DNA from: Bacillota bacterium
GTDB taxonomy: Bacteria; Bacillota; Clostridia; Lachnospirales; Lachnospiraceae
Assembly: GCA_023421075.1 (NCBI GenBank)
Contig: JAEZUM010000051.1
Location: forward strand, 191,293 to 255,292
DNA length: 64,000 bases
Direction of reading: 5' to 3'
In this document: piece after piece, positions 44,427 to 53,543 of the stretch
Position numbering within the stretch: position 1 is the first letter of the stretch
How the letters are laid out: each line of letters opens with the position of its first letter
Made by a program: the position numbers and the translations under genes
The notes under the pieces: generated by a model
Seen by the model: the letters and a program-made list of their open reading frames with translations, nothing else
Databases searched by the model: none
Told to the model about the DNA's origin: nothing

Positions 44427-45980
44427 CTAGTGCTTAAAATGTCTCATTCCTGTAAATATCATTGCAATTCCATACTCGTTGCATTTTCTGATGGAATCCT
44501 CATCTCTGCCTGCACCACCCGGCTGGATGATCGCAGTAATGCCCGCCTGATGTGCCGCTTCCACACAATCATCAAAGGGGAAGAATGCATCCGAGGCAAG
44601 AACTGCACCCCTTGTCACTCCTTCGCCGATCAATTCACCGGCATGTTCAATGGATTGCTTGGTTGCCCAGATACGGTTAACCTGTCCAGGCCCAATTCCG
44701 ATGGACTGCTTATCCTTCGCGATAGCAATACCATTGGACTTAACAAACTTAACAACTCTCCAGGCGAATTTAAGATCCTCCATCTCCTTCGCGGAAGGAG
44801 CACGATCTGTAACAACTTTAAGCTCATCTTCATTATATATTTTACTGTCAATGGTCTGAACGATTAATCCACCGTTCACCTTTTTCATATCATAAGCATT
44901 CTCATCCTGTGGTACCTCGATATCTGTAAGAGCAAGAACACGGATGTTCTTCTTCTCCCTCAGCACCTCCAAAGCTTTCTCCTCATAGGAGGGAGCTACC
45001 ACCACCTCCAGGAAGATCGTCTTCATCTCCTCCGCCATAGCCAGTGTTACTTCGCGATTTATAACTACAATACCGCCGAAGATAGAGGTTTTATCTGCCT
45101 CATAGGCTTTCTTCCAGGCATCCGTGATGTTATCTGCACTTCCAACTCCGCAGGGATTACCATGCTTACAGGCAACCACAGTAGGTTCCGAAAATTCCTT
45201 TAATAACTCCAAAGCTCCGTTGGTATCATTTATATTATTGAAGGAAAGTTCTTTTCCGTTCAACTGCACCGCATCCGTGATCGAACCCTTTTTCTTGCCA
45301 ATTTCACGGTAGAAGGCAGCCGATTGATGAGGATTCTCACCATATCTCATATCCTGTACCTTTTCAAAGGTCATGGTGAGTGTCTCCGGGAACAAGGTGT
45401 CACCTCTTTGCTTTTTCAAGTAATCCGCAATCATCGTATCATAGGAGGATGTATGCATGAATACCTTCTGCATCAGATAGAACTTGGTATCTAGGGATAC
45501 CTCCCTATTCTCTTTCAGCTCAGCAAGAACCTTCTCATAATCTCTTGGATCTACGACTACCGCAACATCCTGATAATTCTTAGCAGCAGAGCGCAGCATG
45601 GTCGGTCCTCCGATGTCGATATTCTCTACGGCCTCACCTCTGGTCACGTCATCCTTTAATATCGTAGCTTTAAAAGGATAAAGATTAACCACTACAATAT
45701 CGATGGTCTCAATGTTCAGATCAGCCAACTGTTTCATATGGGAGGGATTGCTTCTCATTGCTAACAATCCGGCATGTACGGTAGGATGTAAGGTCTTTAC
45801 TCTTCCGTCCAGGCATTCGGGAAAGCCGGTGAGCTCAGAAATCTCTATGGCAGGAACCCCTGCTTCCTTTAATTTTCCGTAAGTTCCTCCGGTTGATATG
45901 ATCTCAATTCCCAGGGACACGAATTCTTTTGCAAGCTCTACAATTCCTGTTTTGTCTGATACGCTGATTAATGCTCTCAT
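44427..45980 (-). CDS. purH: Bifunctional AICAR formyltransferase / IMP cyclohydrolase
   Basis: 517 residues, full length. It performs the last two steps of IMP synthesis. The N-terminal MGS-like cyclohydrolase domain begins ALISVSDKTGIVELAKEF with STGGTYGKLKEAGVPAIEISELTGFPE in pieces; the C-terminal transformylase domain has DMRYGENPHQSAAFYR (about 208) and HGNPCGVGSA (about 268), and the chain ends GIAMIFTGMRHFKH. RBS AAGGAG. It is alone here, not in a pur operon. I found no purine riboswitch or PurR box in the 319-base divergent region upstream. Confidence 0.97.
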   Translation of the reverse strand: MRALISVSDKTGIVELAKEFVSLGIEIISTGGTYGKLKEAGVPAIEISELTGFPECLDGRVKTLHPTVHAGLLAMRSNPSHMKQLADLNIETIDIVVVNLYPFKATILKDDVTRGEAVENIDIGGPTMLRSAAKNYQDVAVVVDPRDYEKVLAELKENREVSLDTKFYLMQKVFMHTSSYDTMIADYLKKQRGDTLFPETLTMTFEKVQDMRYGENPHQSAAFYREIGKKKGSITDAVQLNGKELSFNNINDTNGALELLKEFSEPTVVACKHGNPCGVGSADNITDAWKKAYEADKTSIFGGIVVINREVTLAMAEEMKTIFLEVVVAPSYEEKALEVLREKKNIRVLALTDIEVPQDENAYDMKKVNGGLIVQTIDSKIYNEDELKVVTDRAPSAKEMEDLKFAWRVVKFVKSNGIAIAKDKQSIGIGPGQVNRIWATKQSIEHAGELIGEGVTRGAVLASDAFFPFDDCVEAAHQAGITAIIQPGGAGRDEDSIRKCNEYGIAMIFTGMRHFKH

Positions 45981-46221
45981 GCTTTTTCTCCTTTTCCTAT
46001 TTGTAACCTGTATAAGTATTTTGTGATAAAGCAGATACTATAGCATGTTTTGCAGAAATGGTGTATACTAATCGTATCTGTATCTGGTTTATTACAAGAT
46101 ACTTCTGGTATTCTTATCTTAGTCTATACGAAAATATTACACTAAGAAGCCGGTGAATTCAATTCATAAATACTTATGTGTTTTATCGTGATTTCTTATA
46201 GATCAAGAATGAAGATTGGAG

Positions 46222-46250
46222 TTGCATTCGTTTATAAATTATACTATAAT
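46222..46250 (+). promoter_or_regulatory. SigA-type promoter of the Lit-like gene
   Basis: TTGCAT (46222-46227), 17 bases, perfect TATAAT (46245-46250), then a leader of about 45 bases with GGAGG. The other half of this divergent 319-base region should hold the purH promoter, but I see no clear boxes there. Confidence 0.7.
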
Positions 46251-46299
46251 GCGTTTGGAACTTTTATACGTACACCAACGCACTCTTATGGAGGCATAA

Positions 46300-46971
46300 A
46301 TGAGACGATTTAAATTTACAGATATATTCATCGGAGTACTGTTTACGTTATTATTCATCAGCCTTGCTGTTGTGATTACGATAAATTTCAGGCCCTTGTA
46401 TTATTTTGATATTGATCATCTAAAGATCCCGGAAAATTCCGGCTTTACCAAAGAGGTAATCCGTGAAAATTACGATGCATTAATTGACTATTCTTCTCCG
46501 TTTTTCAAAGGAGAGCTAAAGTTCCCCACTCTTACTGCTTCCGAAAGTGGACTATTCCATTTTACGGAGGTCAAGAATATCTTCACCGGGTTTTATATTA
46601 TGGGTGCAATTACCCTGGCTTTCGGGGTTATTATAATAGTACAAAAACATAAAAATAAGGATTTTAGTTATTTGCTCGTATCGTCGATTACGGCGGTTGT
46701 CTTGCCTTTGTTACTTGCCTTGTTTCTATCAATTGACTTTGACCGCACTTTTGTGATATTTCATAAGCTTTTTTTCAACAATGATTATTGGCTCTTTGAT
46801 CCGTCTACGGACCCTGTCATTACAATCCTGCCGGATACCTTCTTTATGCACTGCGCCATCATGATCATTGTACTTGTGGTTTTAATGAGCCTGTTGTTTT
46901 TGATAATATATCTCGTAAAAAGAAAGCATTCCGGCATTAAATACCGCAAAAACAAAGGATTAAAATTGTAA
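46300..46971 (+). CDS. TIGR01906/DUF1461 membrane protein, Lit-like (lipoprotein intramolecular transacylase family)
   Basis: 223 residues with four membrane segments (about 9-30, 95-115, 122-145, 184-208). The conserved block FHKLFFNNDYWLFDPSTDPVI is present, and two histidines, His87 in ESGLFHFTEVKN and His155 in FHKLFF, match the conserved pair of Lit. Lit moves an acyl chain within lipoproteins to give the lyso form and was described in Enterococcus. Whether this relative has that activity is inferred. Many lipoproteins occur in the window. It has its own promoter and stands before pyk. Confidence 0.8.
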   Translation: MRRFKFTDIFIGVLFTLLFISLAVVITINFRPLYYFDIDHLKIPENSGFTKEVIRENYDALIDYSSPFFKGELKFPTLTASESGLFHFTEVKNIFTGFYIMGAITLAFGVIIIVQKHKNKDFSYLLVSSITAVVLPLLLALFLSIDFDRTFVIFHKLFFNNDYWLFDPSTDPVITILPDTFFMHCAIMIIVLVVLMSLLFLIIYLVKRKHSGIKYRKNKGLKL

Positions 46972-47085
46972 CCTGAAAATAGTGAAGAATGATCAAACGC
47001 TTTCACTTATAAGATTTATACCCGCAGAACCCTTGGTATTTACTTAAGATGCACAGAACGAAGTGCAAGAAGAATGGAGGTAATT

Positions 47086-48513
47086 ATGAGAAAAACAAAA
47101 ATTATATGCACCCTGGGACCTTCCACTGACAAGGATAAAGTATTAAAGGATTTGATTTTAGCAGGAATGGATGTCGCCCGTTTTAACTTCTCTCATGCCA
47201 ATCATGAGGAGCATCTGGGAAGATTAAAGAAAATCGAAAAGCTGCGCAAGGAGCTGAATCTCCCCATTGCTACTCTGCTTGATACAAAAGGCCCCGAGAT
47301 CCGCATCGGAACCTTTAAAGACGATATGAAGATACAGCTTCAGGAGGGTCAGACCTTTACATTAACCGCGAGAGAAGTAGAAGGGAATGAAACCATCGTA
47401 TCCATCAGTTATCCAAACCTGATTTATGATATCGAGGTTGGCTCTACCATCTTAATCGATGATGGTCTGATCGAAATGACGGTTACTGATGTTACTTCTA
47501 CAGACATCGTATGTAAAGTAAAGAACAGCGGCGTTATCTCTAACAAAAAGGGAGTTAATGTACCGGGTGTTCATCTGTCCATGCCCTTTATCAGCGATAA
47601 GGACCGCGAGGATATCCTCTTTGGAATCAAACATAACTATGATTTTATCGCTGCTTCCTTCGTTCGTACCGCCGATGACATTAAGGAAATCCGAAAGATG
47701 CTGAACAAACATAATTCTCAGACGAAAATAATTGCTAAAATCGAAAATTATCAAGGTGTTGAACATATCGACGAGATTATTGAGATCTCTGACGGTATTA
47801 TGATCGCCCGCGGTGACATGGGTGTTGAGATTCCTTATGAGGAAGTTCCGGTTCTTCAGAAAATGATTATCAAGAAGGTATACAATGCAGGCAAACAGGT
47901 CATTACCGCAACTCAGATGCTTGATTCCATGATTAAGAACCCCAGACCTACCAGAGCTGAGACCACTGACGTTGCAAACGCGATTTATGACGGAACCAGT
48001 GCGATTATGCTTTCCGGTGAAACTGCTGCCGGTGCATATCCGGTAGAGGCCCTAAAGACTATGGTTAAGATAGCAATGCGTGCCGAGGCCGATATCGATT
48101 ATAAGAAGCGTTTCCGTATGCTGGATTCCTGTCATCAACCGGATATTACCGATGCGATATCCCGTGCAACAGTAACAACAGCTCATGACTTAAACGCAAA
48201 GATGATCATCACGGTTACCACCTCCGGTAAGACTGCTCGAATGATTTCCCGCTATCGTCCGGACTGCCAGATACTTGGCTGCACCACCGATCCGGTCGTT
48301 TGCAGACAGTTAAACATGGCATGGGGTGTTACACCTTTACTAATTGCGGTGGAGTATGATACCTTTGAATTATTTGATCATGCAATTCAGGCTGTGGAGG
48401 ATGCAGGTTATCTAAACGACGGCGAATTAGCTGTTCTGACTGCCGGTGTTCCTCTTGGAACCTCCGGTACAACCAATCTACTCAAGGTTCAGATTGCAGG
48501 AAGTAAATATTAA
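47086..48513 (+). CDS. pyk: Pyruvate kinase
   Basis: 475 residues, without the C-terminal PEP-utiliser domain found in Bacillus Pyk. It makes pyruvate and ATP from phosphoenolpyruvate. Motifs: KTKIICTLGPSTD at the start, the ADP/metal site KIENYQGVEHIDEI with MIARGDMGVEIP (about 235-255), and GTSAIMLSGETAAGAYPVEA (about 305). I start at 47086 behind GGAGG; an ATG 12 bases earlier overlaps that site. ppdK, 11 kb away, acts on the same substrates in the other sense. Confidence 0.97.
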   Translation: MRKTKIICTLGPSTDKDKVLKDLILAGMDVARFNFSHANHEEHLGRLKKIEKLRKELNLPIATLLDTKGPEIRIGTFKDDMKIQLQEGQTFTLTAREVEGNETIVSISYPNLIYDIEVGSTILIDDGLIEMTVTDVTSTDIVCKVKNSGVISNKKGVNVPGVHLSMPFISDKDREDILFGIKHNYDFIAASFVRTADDIKEIRKMLNKHNSQTKIIAKIENYQGVEHIDEIIEISDGIMIARGDMGVEIPYEEVPVLQKMIIKKVYNAGKQVITATQMLDSMIKNPRPTRAETTDVANAIYDGTSAIMLSGETAAGAYPVEALKTMVKIAMRAEADIDYKKRFRMLDSCHQPDITDAISRATVTTAHDLNAKMIITVTTSGKTARMISRYRPDCQILGCTTDPVVCRQLNMAWGVTPLLIAVEYDTFELFDHAIQAVEDAGYLNDGELAVLTAGVPLGTSGTTNLLKVQIAGSKY

Positions 48514-48540
48514 TACAAGCGCCTGTCGGGCGCTCGAATG

Positions 48541-48585
48541 GGGCACTGTGATTTGTGTAGCAACAAATCATTCAGTGCCTCTTCT
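48541..48585 (+). terminator. Terminator after pyk
   Basis: GGCACTG..GATTTGT pairs with ACAAATC..CAGTGCC and is followed by TCTTCT. A small GCGCC/GGCGC hairpin precedes it. Confidence 0.65.
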
Positions 48586-48637
48586 ATGTATATCGATGAA
48601 AAGCCAGATAGACATACTTTGATCGTATGATTAGTAG

Positions 48638-48665
48638 TTGCACAGTTGGTTCCATCTATGATAAT
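48638..48665 (+). promoter_or_regulatory. Putative promoter of the dCMP deaminase gene
   Basis: TTGCAC (48638-48643), 16 bases, GATAAT (48660-48665), about 100 bases before the start codon. Confidence 0.45.
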
Positions 48666-48770
48666 ATACATTTAATGTTAATCGGATCTTATGCATCACC
48701 TGCCCGATACATCAGGAACGACATAAGAGCATTAACACAACGTGATATTTATTCAGAAAGGAAGCAACAG

Positions 48771-49250
48771 ATGAAAAAGCAGGATTATTTAAAATGGGAT
48801 GAGTACTTTATGGGTATTGCGCTTCTTTCCACAGAACGCAGCAAGGATCCCAGCACCAGTGTCGGTGCCTGTATCGTCAGTGAAGACAATAAGATTCTGT
48901 CTGTAGGCTACAACGGTATGCCAATGGGCTGTTCTGACGATGATTTTCCGTGGGAGCGGGAAGGTTCTAACCTTGAGACAAAGTATTTTTATGTATGTCA
49001 TGCCGAGTTCAATGCTATCCTGAATTATACCGGAACTCATATGAAGGGTGCCAAGCTGTACACCACCCTGTTTCCCTGTAATGAATGCACCAAAGCCATT
49101 ATCCAGAAGGGAATCACTGAGATCATCTACATGAGTGATAAATATGCCACCTCTGATGCTGTGGTAGCAGCCAAGAGAATGCTGGATGCTTCAAAGGTCA
49201 AATACAGACAATATACCCCGATCGGCAAGGAAATTAAGATATCGCTATAG
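48771..49250 (+). CDS. dCMP deaminase (ComEB family)
   Basis: 159 residues. It converts dCMP to dUMP, the substrate of thymidylate synthase, whose gene is about 6 kb further on. Zinc and catalytic residues are His77 and Glu79 in CHAE and Cys103/Cys106 in PCNEC. The substrate loop GYNGMPMGCSDDDFPW is typical of deoxycytidylate deaminases. Start at 48771 follows AAAGGAAG; the frame is open for 48 more codons upstream, but these have no ribosome binding site and no family match. Confidence 0.93.
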   Translation: MKKQDYLKWDEYFMGIALLSTERSKDPSTSVGACIVSEDNKILSVGYNGMPMGCSDDDFPWEREGSNLETKYFYVCHAEFNAILNYTGTHMKGAKLYTTLFPCNECTKAIIQKGITEIIYMSDKYATSDAVVAAKRMLDASKVKYRQYTPIGKEIKISL

Positions 49251-49270
49251 GAATAATAAGATTATAAAGA

Positions 49271-49365
49271 TATTCAAAAATATCAGCTTCGCAGACATTT
49301 TGTGAATCATGTATTCAAAAATATCAGCTTCGCGGTTATTTTATGAATCATGTATTAAAAATTCA
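49271..49365 (+). repeat. Tandem 41-bp direct repeat after the dCMP deaminase gene
   Basis: Two adjacent copies (49271-49311 and 49312-49352) of a 41-base unit starting TATTCAAAAATATCAGCTTC and ending GAATCATG differ at five positions; a third copy is cut after about 13 bases, where the terminator begins. Confidence 0.85.
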
Positions 49366-49407
49366 CATCCGAAGGATCGTTTCCGGTCCAAGGATGTGAA
49401 CTTTTTT
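49362..49407. terminator. Bidirectional terminator between dCMP deaminase and amidase genes
   Basis: TTCACATCC and GGATGTGAA close a 21-base loop; TTTTTT follows on the plus strand and TTTTTAAT on the minus strand. It serves both convergent genes. Confidence 0.85.
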
Positions 49408-49413
49408 ATATTA

Positions 49414-50169
49414 TCATTTACTTTCTTTCACTGCTTTGATTTCTTCTACCTTCCTCATTACTTCCTTACGAAATTCAAGCCATTCTTCCTCATGCTCCAC
49501 ATAATATAGCGGACATAATTTCTCTGTTACATCATAATGTCTGATGATGTCCTCTTCTCCTAAGTTAAACTCCATGCACAGAGCAGCCGTCAGCGATACT
49601 AAGGAGTCGTAGGTCGCTTCATTAAACCTTCCGGTCTCATCCTCATGGCAGCATTCAATGGAGATGGTATCACTATTACGATCGTTGGAAGCAAATGCAA
49701 CCTCATTCAGTGGGATGCACTGAACTACCTCTCCTTCAATGCCTATGATATAATGACTGCTTGCGTAGGTTGTATGCTTCGTAGCCAGACCTTCAAAGTA
49801 ACTGCGGTTATTGGCCGCAGTAGTACCGGGATTGGCCGTATAATGAATTACGATAGCGTTGATATCCTTTAGCGGAGTCTGGGATCTGGAATATTCGTTC
49901 GGAGTAAGAAAGTCTTCTGAGATCCTGACCCCATTCGCCAGCTGCTCACCAATTGCAATAATCCCTTCCCGATTATTCCCCAGAAGATCATCCTTAATGT
50001 CATGGATTATTCCCTTATCTGAAATGTTCCCTCGTTGTATTGTCTTAAATGCGATGAACACGGTCATCGCCAATATGATAAGCGTCAGTGTCATAACGGT
50101 GAATACCAGTAGTATTCTGTTTCTTCGCCTTCTCCTGCTCCATTCTTCTCTCGTTAATATTCTTCTCAT
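49414..50169 (-). CDS. Membrane-anchored N-acetylmuramoyl-L-alanine amidase (Amidase_2)
   Basis: 251 residues. A basic N-terminus (RRRRRN) and one membrane segment (19-43) anchor the protein, with the enzyme domain outside. Zinc ligands are visible: His109 in AIVIHYTANPG, His211 in IIRHYD and Cys219 in EKLCP, the same pattern as T7 lysozyme. It cleaves the bond between muramic acid and the stem peptide, probably in cell-wall turnover or sporulation. Transcribed eight bases after a phosphotransferase gene. Confidence 0.92.
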   Translation of the reverse strand: MRRILTREEWSRRRRRNRILLVFTVMTLTLIILAMTVFIAFKTIQRGNISDKGIIHDIKDDLLGNNREGIIAIGEQLANGVRISEDFLTPNEYSRSQTPLKDINAIVIHYTANPGTTAANNRSYFEGLATKHTTYASSHYIIGIEGEVVQCIPLNEVAFASNDRNSDTISIECCHEDETGRFNEATYDSLVSLTAALCMEFNLGEEDIIRHYDVTEKLCPLYYVEHEEEWLEFRKEVMRKVEEIKAVKESK

Positions 50170-50177
50170 GCTTCACC

Positions 50178-50975
50178 TTATCGAAATGCCCCTTCAATTT
50201 CCATCAATATCGCATTGCGCTCATGATCCGGAATCCATTCTGCAAGACGCGCAGCAAGAATTGGTAATCTCCAGCAATCAATCTCCTCCTGCGTTAGACC
50301 GGATTGCTTCTTATAGTATCTCAGATAATCCTTCAGCATTCGTCCTCTCATTCCATTGATAACAAGCTTAACAATGGCTGGTATATTGCCTGGTAGGGCA
50401 GCATCCTTCATCAGTAAAACCGTCCTTGCGACATCCATTCCGGGACTTCCGCTGGCAGCAGTCATCCAATCCAAGATGATGTAATCTTCCCTGGTCTTAA
50501 TGACATTACCAGGATGAAAATCTCCGTGACACAACCTGTCTCCTTCCGGTAAATGTTTTAGTCTGTCAATAATTTTCATCTTGATCTGATCGGATAATGC
50601 ATTGGTATGATTGATATTCCATTCCAATGCCTCCTTATAGCTTCCCAGACCCGTTGCCTTACACTGGTGCATCTCGCATTGTAATTTAGCTAACCTTTTT
50701 ACATACTGCTTTGCAGACCAGGGTTTTCCGGATATTAATTTAAGCAACGATTCACCACTAATCTTCTCGTATACGATACCGGTTCTTCCGTTGTAAGTAG
50801 TGATCTCTCCCGTTTTGGGGATCGGAAGCCCCAGCTTCTCCACTTCCTTACTTACCCTTTGCTCCTTTTCAATTCCCTCTATCGGGAATTCCTTACGAAA
50901 CAGCTTCAGTATCTGTCCATCCTTCCAGGAATATACCTCTGCTGTATTGCCCTCACCAATAATCTGAATCTCCAT
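50178..50975 (-). CDS. Aminoglycoside phosphotransferase-family (APH-fold) kinase
   Basis: 265 residues with a protein-kinase-like fold. The catalytic loop is LCHGDFHPGNVI (about 153-164), and the metal-binding ILDWMTAASGSPGMDVART follows. The nucleotide loop reads GEGNTAEVYSW at the start. Many members of this family phosphorylate sugars, choline or cell-wall precursors rather than antibiotics, and nothing here points to resistance. It is co-transcribed with the cell-wall amidase gene. Substrate unknown. Confidence 0.88.
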   Translation of the reverse strand: MEIQIIGEGNTAEVYSWKDGQILKLFRKEFPIEGIEKEQRVSKEVEKLGLPIPKTGEITTYNGRTGIVYEKISGESLLKLISGKPWSAKQYVKRLAKLQCEMHQCKATGLGSYKEALEWNINHTNALSDQIKMKIIDRLKHLPEGDRLCHGDFHPGNVIKTREDYIILDWMTAASGSPGMDVARTVLLMKDAALPGNIPAIVKLVINGMRGRMLKDYLRYYKKQSGLTQEEIDCWRLPILAARLAEWIPDHERNAILMEIEGAFR

Positions 50976-51137
50976 CTGTTTTCTCGATATCCTTCCCTAA
51001 GATATGCTTCTTGTTATGATCATTTAACTTTTCAAGAGTAATAACGAACCAGCACTCGAATAATCTTCAATCGATCTATTATTTAATACGCAGAGAAGAA
51101 AAATATACGATCAGTTCATCTTCAGTAGTATAAAATC

Positions 51138-51189
51138 AAAAACCCCTTTGTGTTTACGTTCTTAGAACAAAACCTATAAAGGAGTTTTT
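51138..51189 (-). terminator. Intrinsic terminator of guaB
   Basis: On the minus strand AAAAACTCCTTT pairs with AAAGGGGTTTTT and is followed by GATTTTAT. It lies about 70 bases after the guaB stop. Confidence 0.8.
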
Positions 51190-51260
51190 GAATGATTGTA
51201 TATTAAGTTAAGGCTTGTATAATTAATGGATCAAAGATGACTTTCTTTCACTCTCGGAGT

Positions 51261-52718
51261 CTATTCCTCTACACTATAATTCGGGGCTTCTTTTGTGATA
51301 TGAATGTCATGAGGATGACTTTCCTTCAAGGATGCAGCAGAAATTTTTACAAACTTGCTGCTATTTTGTAATGTCATGATATCATTCGCACCACAATAAC
51401 CCATACCGGATCGTAGTCCACCGATTAATTGGAATACCGTATCCTCCACGGTACCCTTATAAGCTACACGACCTTCAACACCCTCCGGCACCAGCTTCTT
51501 CGCATCCGTCTGGAAGTAGCGATCCTTACTTCCCTTTTCCATCGCTGCAATCGAACCCATACCGCGATAAACCTTATATTTTCTGCCCTGATATAACTCA
51601 AAGGTTCCGGGGCTCTCATCACAACCGGCAAAGATGCTTCCCATCATACATACATTCGCACCGGCTGCCAAAGCCTTCGTAATATCTCCGGAATACTTGA
51701 TTCCGCCATCAGCGATAATCGGTATGCCATATGCTTTGGCTGCTTCATAGGAATTCATTATAGCAGTAATCTGAGGAACGCCGATGCCTGCAACGACTCT
51801 TGTGGTACAGATAGATCCGGGGCCGATGCCTACCTTTACTGCATCTACACCAGCCTTAATCAAGTCGATGGTTGCTTCTGCTGTTGCCACATTTCCTGCA
51901 ATAATCTGAACCTCGGGGTATGCTTCACGTACCATTTTAACCACTTTCAGAACATTCGCTGAATGTCCGTGCGCAGTGTCAATAACGATGGCATCTACCT
52001 TAGCCTTAACCAATGCATCTACACGCTCTAATATATTATTGGTGATTCCAACTCCGGCTGCACACAATAGACGTCCTTGCGCATCCTTTGCCGATAAGGG
52101 ATATTTGATTTGCTTCTCGATGTCCTTGATCGTAATTAGACCCTTCAGATTACCTTCATCATCAACAATCGGAAGCTTTTCTTTTCTTGCTTTTGCCAGA
52201 ATTTTTTTCGCTTCCTCCAGGGTGATGCCTTCCTTGGCAGTTACTAAGCCCTCTGAAGTCATAGATTCTTTGATTTTCTTAGAAAAATCAGTTTCGAATT
52301 TTAGATCGCGGTTCGTAATGATACCAACCAGCTTCTTACCGTTTACCGTAATCGGTACACCGGATATTCTATATTTTGCCATTAAATCATTGGCATCCTG
52401 TAAAGTATGCTCGGGTGATAAATAAAATGGATCGGTGATAACACCATTCTCTGAACGCTTTACCTTATCTACCTCTTCTGCCTGCTCCTCAATTGACATA
52501 TTCTTATGAATAACACCAATGCCTCCCTGTCTGGCCATTGCGATTGCCATACGGTTCTCGGTTACTGTATCCATGCCGGCACTCATTAACGGGATATTCA
52601 GTTTAATTGTTTTTGTCAGGTTGGTTGACAAGTCAACTTGATTTGGTAACACCTCAGAAAAAGCAGGTACCAATAGCACATCGTCAAATGTAATTCCTTC
52701 ACCGATAATCTGACCCAT
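51261..52718 (-). CDS. guaB: Inosine-5'-monophosphate dehydrogenase
   Basis: 485 residues. It oxidises IMP to XMP, the first step to GMP. The catalytic loop is GPGSICTTRVVAGIG (Cys near 303), the flap contains GSKDRYFQ, and two CBS domains interrupt the barrel (about 95-210; MTSEGLVTAKEGITLEEAK). RBS GAGGAG. It has a strong promoter and a leader of about 138 bases that contains a perfect hairpin, so it may be controlled after transcription begins. It uses the IMP made by purH. Confidence 0.97.
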   Translation of the reverse strand: MGQIIGEGITFDDVLLVPAFSEVLPNQVDLSTNLTKTIKLNIPLMSAGMDTVTENRMAIAMARQGGIGVIHKNMSIEEQAEEVDKVKRSENGVITDPFYLSPEHTLQDANDLMAKYRISGVPITVNGKKLVGIITNRDLKFETDFSKKIKESMTSEGLVTAKEGITLEEAKKILAKARKEKLPIVDDEGNLKGLITIKDIEKQIKYPLSAKDAQGRLLCAAGVGITNNILERVDALVKAKVDAIVIDTAHGHSANVLKVVKMVREAYPEVQIIAGNVATAEATIDLIKAGVDAVKVGIGPGSICTTRVVAGIGVPQITAIMNSYEAAKAYGIPIIADGGIKYSGDITKALAAGANVCMMGSIFAGCDESPGTFELYQGRKYKVYRGMGSIAAMEKGSKDRYFQTDAKKLVPEGVEGRVAYKGTVEDTVFQLIGGLRSGMGYCGANDIMTLQNSSKFVKISAASLKESHPHDIHITKEAPNYSVEE

Positions 52719-52812
52719 TTTGTTAATCTCCTCACTTTCTTACTGATATTATTAGATACAAAAGTCATATAGATGCTTATTAAGCTATGATACCTATCAC
52801 AACTTATAGCTA

Positions 52813-52840
52813 AGGAGTAAAAGCTCTCACTTTTACTCCT
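52813..52840 (-). promoter_or_regulatory. Hairpin in the guaB leader
   Basis: AGGAGTAAAAG and CTTTTACTCCT form a perfect 11-bp stem with a six-base loop. Its 5' arm (minus strand) is GAGGAGTAAAAG, resembling a ribosome binding site. A second small palindrome TGATAGGTATCA follows. It does not match the purine riboswitch pattern I know. Confidence 0.55.
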
Positions 52841-52862
52841 CAAAGATTTCTAAGATTTTTAA

Positions 52863-52891
52863 AAGTATAACGAATAATCATGGTAATGTCA
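52863..52891 (-). promoter_or_regulatory. Strong SigA-type promoter of guaB
   Basis: TTGACA (52886-52891), 17 bases, TATACT (52863-52868). Confidence 0.75.
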
Positions 52892-52975
52892 ACAAAGAAA
52901 TAAGTAATTCTATTATTCCTATGAAATACAGATTTACTTATTCTCCAAAACCAATTAATGGATGCACCCGTTTGC

Positions 52976-53020
52976 AAAAGGATGTATTCCGTAACGCTAC
53001 AGCGCCTAAGAATACATCCT
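52976..53020 (-). terminator. Intrinsic terminator after the ilvE operon
   Basis: AGGATGTATTC and GAATACATCCT form a perfect 11-bp stem around an inner GCGC/GCG pairing and are followed by TTTGC. It lies about 15 bases after the stop of the membrane-protein gene. Confidence 0.85.
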
Positions 53021-53034
53021 CAATTCGTCATTTA

Positions 53035-53532
53035 TTAATATTGTGCCATCTTTCTCGGGCTCTTCTGCTTCATCATAGCCAGCATCTTTTCACTGGGCTC
53101 GAATGCAATCCGATACTTCTTATCCTCAACACTTGCGATAATAATATAAGGCTTCACATTCTTATCGCCGGAAGAGAAATCTTTGTTCATCAACTGTGTA
53201 TAAGTATAGCCGTCCAACGCATGTGACCCCTGGGGAGCTACAATTTCAACCTGTTCCATATCTACTCGCAGTAAGGTCTTTCTTTTTGCTTTTCCGGTAA
53301 TGCGATCGAAGTCAATTTGACCATCCACAAAAACATACTCATATTCCACATTGAGCTTAGGGTAAAGATAAACCATCGCTACTACCAAAACGATACCGGC
53401 GATCCCAAAGACACCACCAAATAACATTGCCATAACACCAACTACTACCCCAAATATGAGCAGTGCACGAAGACCTAAGGTTTTTCCATTATCTTTTCTC
53501 TTCGCTCCTGCTTCTGCATATAACTGATTCAT
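53035..53532 (-). CDS. Membrane protein of unknown function
   Basis: 165 residues. A soluble N-terminus (about 1-20) is followed by two close membrane segments (about 21-60; LLIFGVVVGVMAMLFGGVFGI in part) and a C-terminal soluble domain with alternating strands (YEYVFVDGQIDFDRITGKAKRK, in pieces), perhaps PH-like. I do not recognise a named family. RBS AGGAGGT. It is 11 bases after ilvE in the same direction and shares its transcript, ending at the terminator at 52976-53020. Confidence 0.8.
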   Translation of the reverse strand: MNQLYAEAGAKRKDNGKTLGLRALLIFGVVVGVMAMLFGGVFGIAGIVLVVAMVYLYPKLNVEYEYVFVDGQIDFDRITGKAKRKTLLRVDMEQVEIVAPQGSHALDGYTYTQLMNKDFSSGDKNVKPYIIIASVEDKKYRIAFEPSEKMLAMMKQKSPRKMAQY

Positions 53533-53543
53533 TTAATACCTCC

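Noticed and set aside
45981..46299. Possible purine riboswitch or PurR box upstream of purH
   Set aside because: No match to the purine aptamer core or to CGAAC-type PurR boxes.
48627..48770. 48-codon N-terminal extension of the dCMP deaminase
   Set aside because: No ribosome binding site before it, it overlaps the proposed promoter, and the family starts at the ATG at 48771.
50178..50975. Antibiotic resistance by the aminoglycoside phosphotransferase-like gene
   Set aside because: The fold is shared by many metabolic kinases, and the gene sits in an operon with a cell-wall amidase, not in a mobile element.
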